Of a DNA stretch of 64,000 bases, positions 54,885 to 64,000 are shown piece by piece. The position numbers and the translations under genes are program-made. Position 1 is the first letter of the stretch. The number at the start of each line of letters is the position of its first letter. Source of the stretch: Chloroflexota bacterium (GTDB taxonomy: Bacteria; Chloroflexota; Anaerolineae; Anaerolineales; Villigracilaceae); NCBI GenBank assembly GCA_013112685.1, contig JABFGC010000002.1, positions 1-64,000 on the forward strand, in the 5' to 3' direction. The notes beneath the pieces are model-generated. The model was given only the letters and a program-made list of their open reading frames with translations. It was not told where the DNA came from and did not search any database.

Positions 54885-54926
54885 GGTTTCAGGTTCCAGG
54901 TTTCAGGTTCCAAGTTTCAGGTTCCA
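54885..54926 (+). repeat. Heptamer array upstream of the PTPS-like gene
   Basis: Six units of GGTTTCA/GGTTCCA, the same family as the polA array read on the other strand. It lies 11-52 bases before the start codon at 54874, in the ribosome-site region. Confidence 0.85.
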
Positions 54927-54979
54927 AGTGCTAACTGCGTGGTTCCCGATGCAAAGTCGGGATTTGATCGCTTGGAGGA

Positions 54980-56099
54980 TTACGAATGCGACGCGGCCTG
55001 ATACTCGAAAATGACTTGTATTGTCTGTTGCGGATTTTCATCCAGCAGTTGATACGCTTTCGCCGCATCGTCGAGTGAAAAGCGGTGCGTGATCCATTTC
55101 TGCGGCTGGATGCGCTCCAGCGCCTTCCACGCCACATCGAAGCGGCGGGGTTTGTCCCACCGTCCCGACAACTCAGGCGAAATGGTGCTGACCTGTGACG
55201 AGATGAGTCGGATGCGCGAGCGGTGGAAATCTCCGCCCGAGGTCAATCTCGGCGCGTTTCCGTCCATACCACGAGCCGATGACGATTCGCCCGCTGAAGG
55301 CTGTGTGTTCAATGGCATCGTTCAACGCGGAAGGGGAGCCGCTCAGTTCAAATATCAAGTCGAACTTGTTTTGCGCGTAGCCAAGCGGGTCTTTTCCCTT
55401 TCCTTTTTCTTTTGCATCATCTTTTATAGCAGCCACACCGTCTTTTACAGGCTTCGCATTGGGCGCGGAGTTTCCCGAACTCCTCAATCTCAGATTTTCC
55501 GGCGACAACCTTTCCACGTTCAACAATTCATTTTCCACTTGCAGCGCATTTCTTCTCAACTCGAACTGGTCCACCACCGTCAGCGACTCAAGCGGAAAGT
55601 CGCTCAGCAAGGATGCCGTCAACAACCCCACCACGCCCTGACCCAGCACCAGCACGCGCTCGCCCAATATCGGCGCGCCGTCCTGCACCAGGTTGACCGC
55701 CGTTTCCATGTTTGGCAGAAAGCAGGCAGTTTCGGGAGAGAGGAATTGAGGTATGGTCATTAGCGATTCAGGTTTGGCAATGAAATGAGACGTGTGAGGT
55801 TGAAATGCGAAGACAAGACGATCCTGCCAATTCCCATTTACCAAATTACCAATTCCCTTTACCCGTCCCACGCACGCATATCCGTATGCCAGCGGATACT
55901 CCAACCCGCTGCTGACGGAATCGTGAATATCTTTCAAATGAGGGAACTGACCGCGATACACCAGTATCTCCGTCCCCGCGCTGATGGCGGAGCAGATTGT
56001 CTCAACCAGAACCTCGTCATCGTTGAGCGGGGGGAGGGCGACCTCGCGTATCTCGAGTTGTTTGGGCGCGGTAAAAAACAGGGTTTTCGCGGCGGGCAT
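54980..56099 (-). CDS. Zinc-type alcohol dehydrogenase-like protein (frameshifted)
   Basis: About 373 residues of the medium-chain dehydrogenase superfamily. N-terminal GroES-like part (LEIREVALPPLNDDEVLVET, then GTEILVYRGQFP) and Rossmann part (RVLVLGQGVVGLLTASLLSD) with the Gly pattern for NAD(P). A charged Lys/Gly-rich insert (about 205-240) is unusual. One extra G at 55233-55239 breaks the frame; the C-terminal ISPELSGRWDKPRRFDVAWK then completes the fold. First gene of the dehydrogenase-PTPS-GT run. Confidence 0.82.
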
Positions 56100-56175
56100 G
56101 GGCGAAGTTTAACATAAAAGGCGGCGGTCACTCTGGCTTCCGCCGCCTCCTATCTGTTGACCTTCATCCGTTCTC

Positions 56176-56553
56176 TTACCCCGGTCTTATCGGATAATCC
56201 GGCGTATCGCGCCGAAACTCGTAGTGCCTGATGATGGATTCGATCATTTTCCTTTGCCCTTCGGTCACTTCCTTGAACTCGAAGCCCACGTTGTAAAACT
56301 GCGGGCTGAGGTCCTGCTCGCACCATGCCACCCGCGCCGGCAGGCTCATCCGCACGGCTTTGATCTCGGGCAGTTCCGGGATCTCGATCCCCAGCGTCAT
56401 CTCGGTATCGGGACTCATCGGCTTTTCAGTGATGACCATGGCTCCGCGCAGGCTCAAATCCCCCAGGTAGCCGATCAGAACCCCGCCGTACAGATCGTAG
56501 ACCTGGGTGTAAGCCACCAGATTTTTGCGTTCCTGTTTGCGACGTTCTCTCAT
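56176..56553 (-). CDS. PilZ-domain protein
   Basis: 125 residues from MRERRKQERKNLVAY. The PilZ c-di-GMP motifs are recognisable: RKQERKN (RxxxR-like) and GDLSLRGAMV (in place of D/NxSxxG). It would bind cyclic di-GMP and relay the signal to a partner. An ATG at 56568 is also possible. It is alone in its transcript. Confidence 0.82.
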   Translation of the reverse strand: MRERRKQERKNLVAYTQVYDLYGGVLIGYLGDLSLRGAMVITEKPMSPDTEMTLGIEIPELPEIKAVRMSLPARVAWCEQDLSPQFYNVGFEFKEVTEGQRKMIESIIRHYEFRRDTPDYPIRPG

Positions 56554-56644
56554 TGCGCCTCTATACAATTATACAAAATGATGGCACAAGTTTAAAGGTT
56601 CCTGGAAAATTAGTCCATTGCTATTTTATGGTAAAAATGCGCCC

Positions 56645-57371
56645 ATGCGCTGGATCTACCTTTCCCCCCATCTCGACGACGCCGCGCTCTCCGCCGGAGG
56701 CTGGGTCTACGACCAGACCCTTACAGGCAGCCCGGTTGAAATCTGGACCATCATGTGCGGCTACCCGCCCACCACCGATCTCTCACCGTTCGCGCAGGTG
56801 CTTCATCTGGATTGGGGCATCCCCGACGCCGAGCAGGTGGTGCGCAATCGTCGCCTGGAGGAAGAGCGGGCTGCAAACGTCCTCGGCGCGCAGACCCGAT
56901 ACTTCGACTTTCTGGACTGCATCTACCGTCAGAGCGAAACAGGGGAGTGGCTGTACTCTGGAATTTTTGTAGACCCGCACCCCGACGAAGCGGATTTGCC
57001 CGCCCGCATTGCCCAAGCCGTATCTGCCCGCCTCAAACCGGACGATAAGCTGGTCTGCCAACTGGGAGTGGGTCGCCACGTGGGACCACGTCCTCGTGCG
57101 CCGCGCCGCGGAATTGATCGGGCGTCCCCTCCATTACGTGGCGGATATTCCGTACCTATTCAAGACGCCGGAAGATCTCCCTCCGCACACGGCTGGGATG
57201 AAGGAAAAAACTCAAATGGTCAGCAAAGCAGGCTTGAGGTCATGGGTGGAGGCGGCGGCGCAGTACGAGTCCCAAATCCCCAGCCTGTTCAACAGTCCCG
57301 AAGGGATGCGGGAACAAATCCGACGCTATTGCTTTGAAAATAACGGCATCCGTTTTTGGACCTTTTTGTAG
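56645..57371 (+). CDS. PIG-L (LmbE-like) deacetylase (frameshifted)
   Basis: About 242 residues. The metal-binding PHLDD motif (LSPHLDDAALSAGGWV) and the later GRHVDHVLVRRA supply the ligands of the LmbE/PIG-L family, which removes acetyl groups from GlcNAc-type sugars or thiol cofactors. One base too many in GGGACC (57082-57087) falls inside this second motif and is taken as an error. Substrate unknown. Confidence 0.87.
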
Positions 57372-57440
57372 GGCGATTTGGCGATTGCCCTGCGTCTTCA
57401 TGGTGGTCGTCCGGGACCAATTTCCTTACATTTTTGGGGC

Positions 57441-57469
57441 TTGAAACCCGTTCTGAATCATGATATAGT
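57441..57469 (+). promoter_or_regulatory. Sigma70-type promoter for greA
   Basis: TTGAAA (57441-57446), 17 bases, TATAGT (57464-57469), about 90 bases before the greA start. Confidence 0.6.
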
Positions 57470-57558
57470 ATGCGCGATTTTCCGGACGATACCACCGGAA
57501 TTTTTTCATCATTGCATCTCGGTAAGGGATGCAAAATTCTATTTAGCAGGAAAATATC

Positions 57559-58029
57559 ATGCCAACCAACTTCCTTACCAAAGAGGGTTTCGAAAAACTG
57601 CAGGAGGAACTCGATTATCTGCGCACCACCAAGCGGCAGGAAGTCGCCGCCCGGCTTCACGAAGCGATGGAGGGTGGGGAACTGATCGAGAACGCCGAAT
57701 ACGAAGCCGCCAAGAACGAGCAGGCATTCGTGGAAGGGCGCATCCAGGAATTGGAACTCCTGCTCGCCACCGCACAGATCATCGAGGAGAACGGCAAATC
57801 CAAAAAAGCGGATTCGATCCAGATCGGCTCCAAGGTGACCATCAAGGAAGGCAACTTCGACCCCGAAACGTTCACCATCGTGGGCGCGGCGGAAGCCAAC
57901 CCACGCGAAGGGAAAATCTCGAACGAGTCTCCCATCGGCAAAGCCATTCTCGGTCATAAAATTGGCGACGTGGTGAAAGTGGAAACCCCCGGCGGCACCT
58001 ACAACGTCAAGATCATCAAGATCGGCTAG
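57559..58029 (+). CDS. greA: Transcription elongation factor GreA
   Basis: 156 residues, complete. An N-terminal coiled coil (LTKEGFEKLQEELDYLRT through NAEYEAAKNEQAFVEGRI) carries the acidic tip that enters RNA polymerase and triggers cleavage of stalled transcripts; the C-terminal domain has SPIGKAILGHKIGDVV. Its own promoter and terminator show a single-gene transcript. Confidence 0.96.
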   Translation: MPTNFLTKEGFEKLQEELDYLRTTKRQEVAARLHEAMEGGELIENAEYEAAKNEQAFVEGRIQELELLLATAQIIEENGKSKKADSIQIGSKVTIKEGNFDPETFTIVGAAEANPREGKISNESPIGKAILGHKIGDVVKVETPGGTYNVKIIKIG

Positions 58030-58048
58030 AACGGACGCGATCTTAATG

Positions 58049-58084
58049 CCCCGCGTCCAGTTTGCATTGGGCGCGGGGTTTTTT
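58049..58084 (+). terminator. Rho-independent terminator of greA
   Basis: CCCCGCG and CGCGGGG arms (58049-58078) followed by six T. Confidence 0.88.
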
Positions 58085-58089
58085 GTTAC

Positions 58090-58137
58090 CCTCACCCCTG
58101 CGCCCCTCTCCCAGCGGGAGAGGGGATGGGGTGAGGG
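58090..58137 (+). repeat. REP-like palindrome, copy 3
   Basis: CCTCACCCC...GCCCCTCTCCC-AGC-GGGAGAGGGG...GGGGTGAGG, a two-part stem filling the greA-lysS gap. Confidence 0.85.
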
Positions 58138-58152
58138 AATATAAGGAACATC

Positions 58153-59669
58153 ATGGCAGAATACAACTCTCTCGAAAAAATCCGTTTGCAAAAAGTGGAG
58201 GAACTCCGCGCGGAGGGTGTGGAGCCGTACCCCACGCGGGCGAAGCGCACACACACCAGCGCGCAAGCCATCGCCGAGTTTGAAGCCGCCGAGAAGGAAA
58301 ACCGCGAAGTGAAAGCCGCAGTCGCGGGACGGATCCGTTCGATGCGCCCCAAGGGAAGCTGGCGTTCGCGCACATCGAGGACGGCTACGGCAAGATTCAG
58401 TTGTTCTTCCGCGTCAACGAAGTGGGCGAGGAGCGGCTTGCCTTCTTCAACAGGATGTTCGACCTGGGCGATTTCATCGAAGCGGCGGGCGTGATGATGC
58501 GCACCAAAGCCGGGGAAGCGTCGCTTCAAGTCCACGACTTCAAACTGCTCGCCAAATCCATCACGCCCCTCCCCGCCGACAAGGACGTGACCACGGAAGA
58601 CGGCACGGTCGTCCGTTATGCCTCGCTGGACGATCCCGAAATCCGCGCCCGTCAGCGCTACGCGGATTTGGCGGCGAATCCCGAAGTCCGCGAGACCTTC
58701 CGCAAGCGCGCCAAAGTAATCAAATCCCTGCGTGATTTTCTCGATAGCCACGGCTTCCTCGAAGTGGAAACGCCCATCCTGCAGCCGCTCTATGGCGGCG
58801 CGGCGGCGCGTCCGTTCGTAACTCATCACAACGAACTCGACCAGGATATGTACCTGCGTATTTCGTTCGAGTTGTATCTCAAACGCCTGCTCGTGGGCAA
58901 CCTGGAAAAGGTCTACGAAATCGGGCGCGACTTCCGCAACGAGGGTGTGTCGTTCAAGCACAACCCCGAATTCACGCAACTCGAATTCTATTGGGCATAC
59001 GCGGATTATTTGCAGGTCATGGAATTGACCGAGCAGATGGTCTCCTACGTCGCCGAGCAGGTGACCGGCTCGATAAAGGTCCAATACGGCGAGCATGAAT
59101 TGGACTTCAAGCCGCCGTGGAAGCGGCTGGAGATGCGGCAGGGCATCCTCGAAACCAGCGGCATTGACATCGCCGAACACAAAACGGCTGAGGCGCTGCT
59201 CAAAGCCATTCGGGAGAAACAGCCCAAGGCGGCGCCCGACCCGAAAGCCACGCGCGGCAAGTTGATTGACTTCCTGTTGAGCGAGTTCCTCGAACCGACG
59301 CTCATCCAGCCGACGTTTTTGTACGACTACCCGCGCGATATTTCGCCGCTGGCAAAGTCCATCCCCGGCGACCCGCTGACGGTGGAACGCTTCGAGGTCT
59401 ACGCGGCGGGCTTCGAGTTGTGCAACGCCTTCACCGAATTGAACGACCCGCTCGACCAGGAGCAACGCTTCCTCGAAATGGGGCGCGACTACGCCGCCGA
59501 CGACGAGGAGAAACATCCGATGGATGAAGATTACCTGCGCGCCATGCGCTACGGAATGCCGCCGAACGGGGGCTTCGGCATGGGCGTGGACCGCCTGACG
59601 ATGATCCTGACGGATAAACATTCCATCCGCGAGGTGTTGTTGTTCCCGGCGCTGAGAAAAGAGGAATGA
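58153..59669 (+). CDS. lysS: Lysyl-tRNA synthetase, class II (frameshifted)
   Basis: About 506 residues. N-terminal OB-fold anticodon-binding domain (KIRLQKVEELRAEGVEPYP, then HIEDGYGKIQLFFRV), then the class II catalytic core: motif 1 in FLEVETPILQPLYGGAAARPF, motif 2 in EIGRDFRNEGV with HNPEFTQLEFYWAY, and motif 3 in GFGMGVDRLTMIL. One G lost in a run at 58351-58356 breaks the frame in the OB domain. It is essential, so this is a sequence error. It overlaps the next gene by four bases. Confidence 0.94.
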
Positions 59670-60993
59670 ACTTGAGCTTCTCCACCTCCCGTGACTTCGC
59701 CCTTCAACTCGACAAGCAAGACCCACTCGCCTCCTTCCGGGAGGCGTTTGTCATCCCTGACCCCAGCCTGATCTACCTCGACGGCAACTCGCTCGGCATC
59801 CTGCCCAAAGCCGCGCAGGAAAAAGCCAGAGAAATCGTGGACGAACAATGGGGCAAGGATTTGATCCGCGGCTGGAACAAAGGCTGGTGGGAAGCCCCCT
59901 CCCGCGTCGGCGACAAGATCGGTCAACTCATCGGCGCGGCGCCCGGTCAGACCCTCGTCAGCGACACAGTCTCGGTCAACCTCTTTAAACTGCCACCGCC
60001 GCGCTCACTCTTCAACCGCACAGAACCCGCATCATCACCGATACCTTCAACTTCCCCTCCGACCTCTACATTTTGCAGGGCATTAGCCACTTTTTATCCC
60101 CCTCTCCCAGCCTTCGGCACCCCTCTCCCAGCGGGAGAGGGGATGGGGGTAAGGGTTACGAAATCATCCGCATCGGCGCATGCGACGACGACATCACGCC
60201 CGACATCGCCGCGCTCGAAGCCGCCATTGACGAAAACACCACCCTCGTCACGCTCTCGCACGTCGTTTTCAAAAGCGGCTACCTCTACGACATGCGGCGC
60301 ATCACCGAACTCGCCCACGCCAAAAGCGCGCTCGTCCTCTGGGATTTGAGTCACTCCGTCGGCTCGGTCCCCATCCACCTCGACGAATGCGGCGTGGACC
60401 TCGCCATCGGCTGCACCTACAAATATCTCAACGGCGGTCCTGGCGCGCCCGCATTTCTCTACGTCAACAAAAAAATCCAGGAAAAACTTTCCTCGCCCAT
60501 CTGGGGCTGGTGGGGTCAAAAAAATCCTTTCGACTTCGACCTCGATTACACTCCCGCTTCCGGGGCGCAGCGTTTTCTCGCTGGCACACAACCGATGATT
60601 TCCCTGCTGACGATGGAAGCCGCCCTCGAACCGACTTTGCAAGCGGGCATGGAAGCCATCCGCAAAAAATCCATTTTGATGACAGAATTTGCCTCTTTCC
60701 TGACTGAGAGTTGGCTCGTCCCCTTCGGCTTTTCCCTCGGCTCCCCAGTTGACTCTGCCAAACGCGGCTCGCACATCTCCATCCGCCACGCGGACGGCTA
60801 CCGCATCAACCGCGCCCTGATCGAAGAGATGAACGTCATCCCCGACTTCCGCGCGCCCGACAACATCCGCCTCGGCTTCGCGCCGCTGTACATTTCATTT
60901 GCCGAGATTTGGGAAGGCTTCGACCGAATCCGCAGAGTGATGGAAGAGAAACGTTACGGGAAATATCCACAGCAGAAATTGACGGTTACCTGA
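59666..60993 (+). CDS. kynU: Kynureninase with REP insertion (frameshifted)
   Basis: About 442 residues; cleaves kynurenine to anthranilate and alanine (PLP enzyme). N-terminus FVIPDPSLIYLDGNSLGILP and DLIRGWNKGWWEAP; the PLP-binding part gives DLSHSVGSVPIHLDECGVDL and the Schiff-base Lys in CTYKYLNGGPGAPAF; C-terminal ISIRHADGYRINRALIE. One G is lost at 59991 (CTGGCCACC to CTGCCACC). At 60098-60155 a REP-like palindrome adds about 20 residues (LRHPSPSGRGDGGKG) in frame before YEIIRIGA. Co-translated with lysS. Confidence 0.9.
60098..60155 (+). repeat. REP-like palindrome, copy 4, inside kynU
   Basis: CCCCTCTCCCAGCGGGAGAGGGG core with an extra CCCCTCTCCCAG half before it and GGGGGTAAGGG after. 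It keeps the kynU reading frame open. Confidence 0.82.
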
Positions 60994-61030
60994 ACGCCAA
61001 CCAGCGCTTTCTACAGATCCTAAAGGTCTT

Positions 61031-61110
61031 CTCTCTACCGTACAATTCACCGCAAAGCCCCCCTTTATCTTGGCGGTAAAAATCTTTCATGTACGGTAGA
61101 GAAAAGTCTT
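61031..61110. repeat. Palindromic repeat TCTCTACCGTACA / TGTACGGTAGAGA
   Basis: Exact 13-base complementary arms at 61031-61043 and 61090-61102 enclose TTGGCGGTAAAAA, also found at 7195-7240. The rest of 60994-61373 holds no gene I can support. Confidence 0.7.
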
Positions 61111-61373
61111 TGCGCCTTTTAGGGTTTTCACTCTGAGGGGCAATCGAACTTGCAGGTGGAAATCGCGGGGAACAAACCCAGCCGTTTTTTCGTTAATTAA
61201 CGACAGCAAGATTGGCGAACAGGGGCATCCATAGCCACAGAGAACGCCGGGTCCATTGAGAAGACCTGCAAACTCAGCGGCTTTGCGTATTTGATCAGCC
61301 ACTTTCCGTTTACCGGTATCGAGCATGAATTCGTCTCGCGTGTTAGAATTTTTAACCGACCCATAGGGAAACC

Positions 61374-62136
61374 ATGACTCAAACTACCGAAAATAAACAA
61401 CCTGCACGATTTCAATTTGGGCGCATCCTCGAAGTCCTGCTCCAACCGAAGCGCACGCTGGGATTGATCGCCGAAGAAGGGCGCGCCTCCTGGCAGACTC
61501 CCATGCTGGCGTTGAGCGTCTCCGCCGCGTTGAGCGTAATCGTCAGCGGATATTTCACCGCGCGCGCGGCGATGATGGGCGAGATGCCGCTCCCGCGCGA
61601 CTGGCAGTGGTGGACGCCTGAAATGCAGAACAACTACATGCAGGCGCACAACAATCCATGCAGGGGGCCCCGTGTTCACGTACATCATCCCGCTGGTGGG
61701 AGCACTGCTGGGCGTATGGCTCGGCTGGCTGATCCTGGGCGGTTTGCTCCACCTCGGCTCGACGGTCTTCGGCGGGCGCGGTTCCATGCAAAGCGCGTTG
61801 ACGGTCACCGGCTGGGCAAGCCTGCCGTTTTTGGCGCGCGACGCCCTGCGGATCATTTTCATGCTCATCGCGGGTCATTCCATTCAAAGCCCGGGGCTTT
61901 CCGGCTTCGTGGCGAATTCCGCGTTTGCGGCGCAGCTCCTCTCACGGGTGGATTTGTTCTTCATCTGGGCGGTCGTGCTGCTGATCGCCGGCTTCGGTCT
62001 CGCCGATAATCTCCCGCGAACGAAGGCAATCGCGAACGTCCTCATCGTTTCGCTGCTTCTGCTCCTTCTGCAATCCGGCATCGGCGCGGTCTTGTCCAAC
62101 GCGAGCGGACTCGCCATCCAGCGTCCTTTCTTCTAG
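61374..62136 (+). CDS. Yip1-family membrane protein (frameshifted)
   Basis: About 253 residues with five membrane helices. The N-terminal ILEVLLQPKRTLGLIAEEG and the helices TYIIPLVGALLGVWLGWLIL and VLLIAGFGLADNL match the Yip1 domain of bacterial membrane proteins of unclear function. Extra bases in GGGGGCCCC (61661-61672) break the frame. It ends two bases before the ABC ATPase gene and is probably cotranscribed with it. Confidence 0.8.
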
Positions 62137-62138
62137 CC

Positions 62139-62869
62139 ATGACCGATCCCCTGATTCATGTTTCGGGCTTGAGACGGCACTATGAAATGGGCGGGGATAT
62201 CGTCCGCGCATTGGACGGCGTGGACCTGGAGATTTTTCCGCACACCCTCACGGTCGTGATGGGGACCTTCAGGCTCGGGCAAAAGCAGTCTGCTTTACCT
62301 GCTCGGCGGCTTGGACCGCCCCACCGCAGGCCAGATCGCGGTCAACGGCGAGCGGCTCGACCAGATGGACGAAAACACCCTGGCGCTTTTTCGCCGCAAG
62401 ACGGTGGGCTTCATCTTCCAGTCGTTCAACCTGGTTTCGAGCATGACCGCGCTGGAAAACGTCGCCTTCCCGATGCAGTTCGCGGGGATTCTGCCCGCAC
62501 AGCGGAACGAAAAATCCAAAACCCTGCTCGAACAAGTTGGGCTGTCGGACCGCAGTCATCACAAACCGTCGGAACTATCCGGCGGACAGCAGCAACGCGT
62601 CGCGGTGGCGCGGGCGCTGGTCAACGACCCGATGCTGATCTTCGCCGATGAACCGACGGGCAACCTCGATTCCCAAAGCGGCGTGACCGTGATGCAGGCT
62701 GCTCTCGGATTTGCACAAAGCCGGGCGGACGGTGCTGGTCGTCACGCACGACCCGCGCATGACGCGCTTTGCGACGAACAAAATCTTTTTGTTGGATGGG
62801 AAAGTTGTTTCGGAGGCGGAGTATCAGTCCGCAACGCTGGATCCGCTTCACGTACCGCACGGAGGATAA
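62139..62869 (+). CDS. LolD/MacB-type ABC ATPase (frameshifted)
   Basis: About 243 residues. Walker A ([19 protein letters not shown]) is restored by dropping one G at 62261-62270; the signature [16 protein letters not shown] and Walker [14 protein letters not shown] follow. One extra G at about 62698 masks the H-loop [12 protein letters not shown] and the true end PLHVPHGG. This type drives MacB/LolCDE-like permeases that move lipoproteins or drugs without crossing the membrane. The permease is probably beyond the window. Its final GGAGGA doubles as the ribosome site of the next gene. Confidence 0.88.
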
Positions 62870-64000
62870 ATGTTGTTTGCAAGGAAATCCCTGACGATCT
62901 TGAGTCTGCTTCTGGCGCTGGCGATGGCATCTGTACCATCTCCCGCATTTGCGTTAACGGTGGATGGTGTGACGCCGCCCACGATTGTGAACGACGTCAA
63001 CAACACCATTACCATCACAGGCTCCGGCTTTGTGGATGGCGCGGTGGCGCTTTTGAACGGCTCAGCCCTTTCGACGAGTTTTCTCAACAGCGGCACGCTC
63101 ACCGCCACCGTCCCGGCGGGGTTCATGCCGGGAACATATAACCTGGTTGTCCGCAATTCGGATACGGATTTTGGAAGCTGCGCCTGCACCCTGACCATCA
63201 ATCCACCGACGCCCACTTCCACCCCGTCGCCCACGCCGACCGCCACGCAAACGCCCACGCCGCTCCCGTTCTCCCGCCCGCAGATGCGCGTGACCTTCTC
63301 CGGGGCGAACACCAAAGACATTACCACCGACAAACGCTTCAAGTTCACGGTCAACTTCGAGAACGCGGGCAACATGATGGCGTTCAACACACAGGCGACG
63401 TTCACCTCGGCGGATGTCATCCCGCTGGATACGGGCGGCGTGGCGGTGCTTGGAAATATCTCCGCCGGGGGCGGTGTTTCGGTGGACCAGCGCTTCGTCT
63501 CGCAGGGGTCGCTCTCCGGGAAGTCTTTCGTCACGATTGACGTGACCCTGACCTACTACGACGACAAAGGCTCATCTTATTCCGATAAGTTCACGTTCAC
63601 GGTCCCGATATCAGGCGGCGGCGGTGGATCAGGCGTCTATTACACGGCAACTCCCACCGGAGTCCGAAGCGGGCAGTTGATCATCACTTCGTACGGCACG
63701 TCGGTCAATCCGCTTCAACCCGGCTCGCAGTTCAACCTTGTCATGACCGTCCAGAATGTGGGCAATGACAAAGCCCAGCGTGTGACCATGATCGTGGGCG
63801 GCGGCGGATCCGGTGGAAGCGACGGCACGCCCCAACCCGGCGGGGTCTCCGGCGGGAGCGGCGAGTTCACGAACTTTGCGCCGGTTGGCACATCCAACAT
63901 CCAGTCGCTGGGCGATATGGGGGCGGGCGGCGTGATCCAGGCGTCGCAGGAGTTGATCGTCAACGTCTCCACCAACCCCGGCGCGTACCCGATGAAGATC
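62870..64000 (+). CDS. Secreted TIG/CARDB-domain protein, partial
   Basis: The first 377 residues of an exported protein that continues past the window end. Signal peptide (TILSLLLALAMASVPSPAFA), an IPT/TIG-like Ig domain (VTPPTIVNDVNNTITITGSG), a Thr/Pro stalk, then CARDB-like beta domains (MRVTFSGANTKDITTDKRFK and LVMTVQNVGNDKAQRVTMIV). Gly/Ser-rich loops separate them. The start overlaps the end of the ATPase gene, so it is made with that transporter, possibly as an extracytoplasmic part in the manner of MacB-associated surface proteins. The frame is intact to base 64000. Confidence 0.82.
   Translation, partial: MLFARKSLTILSLLLALAMASVPSPAFALTVDGVTPPTIVNDVNNTITITGSGFVDGAVALLNGSALSTSFLNSGTLTATVPAGFMPGTYNLVVRNSDTDFGSCACTLTINPPTPTSTPSPTPTATQTPTPLPFSRPQMRVTFSGANTKDITTDKRFKFTVNFENAGNMMAFNTQATFTSADVIPLDTGGVAVLGNISAGGGVSVDQRFVSQGSLSGKSFVTIDVTLTYYDDKGSSYSDKFTFTVPISGGGGGSGVYYTATPTGVRSGQLIITSYGTSVNPLQPGSQFNLVMTVQNVGNDKAQRVTMIVGGGGSGGSDGTPQPGGVSGGSGEFTNFAPVGTSNIQSLGDMGAGGVIQASQELIVNVSTNPGAYPMKI

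Noticed and set aside
58092..59726. 544-codon minus-strand frame opposite lysS
   Set aside because: A shadow of lysS; it includes the REP-like palindrome and has no family resemblance.
61087..61326. 79-codon minus-strand frame with a Cys-rich stretch
   Set aside because: It starts without a ribosome site, ends in dispersed repeat sequence and matches no family known to me; too weak to call.
1..64000. tRNA or rRNA genes
   Set aside because: No cloverleaf or rRNA-like conserved sequence was noticed in any gap; a covariance search was not possible.

Overview
The window looks like bulk chromosome from an uncultured Chloroflexota bacterium, most likely class Anaerolineae. The basis is the style of its proteins: lipoproteins with Thr/Pro linkers and TolB-like propellers, NBR1-type Ig surface proteins, NarL-type two-component pairs, and a Na+-pump acyl-CoA decarboxylase. 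Most of it is GC-rich; the stretch from about 1.3 to 7.1 kb is visibly more AT-rich. No rRNA, tRNA or CRISPR was recognised.

Layout. 1-7.1 kb is an accessory island: a dead IS110 transposase, small genes all on the minus strand each bounded by attC-like palindromes (a gene-cassette array), and a second IS110-family element inserted among them. 7.6-13 kb (minus) holds DNA polymerase I, a receiver/Roadblock/IS200-like fusion protein and an unknown gene. 13-18.7 kb (plus) holds a GH18 lipoprotein, a NarL response regulator with its kinase, a second truncated kinase, a small acidic protein, a lone receiver and an acyltransferase. 18.8-22.2 kb (minus) is a TetR-controlled operon with a methyltransferase and an ABC-2 exporter. 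22.3-28.4 kb (minus) holds a PLP enzyme and the methylmalonyl-CoA decarboxylase-type Na+ pump. 28.6-37.2 kb holds an MFS carrier and a divergent TetR/ABC-2/HlyD exporter region with two separate ATPases that resemble the two halves of YbhF. 37.3-44.7 kb (minus) is a run of small housekeeping or stress genes ending with DNA polymerase IV. 44.9-50.5 kb (plus) holds three secreted proteins. 51-56.5 kb holds cspA and a DEAD-box helicase, a YiiX-like amidase, a glycosyltransferase/PTPS-like/dehydrogenase cluster and a PilZ protein. 56.6-64 kb (plus) holds a PIG-L deacetylase, greA, lysS, kynU, a Yip1 protein, and a LolD-type ATPase with a large surface protein that runs off the end.

Two things cut across the annotation. 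First, about 40 single-base frameshifts break otherwise intact, conserved genes, essential ones included. They look like assembly errors rather than biology, and many sit at GGNCC or CCWGG palindromes, which hints at DNA methylation. Broken housekeeping genes are therefore annotated as single genes. Second, several dispersed repeat families are present: degenerate 7-bp tandem arrays that tend to start at stop codons, a REP-like palindrome that also interrupts two coding sequences in frame, and two further palindrome families.
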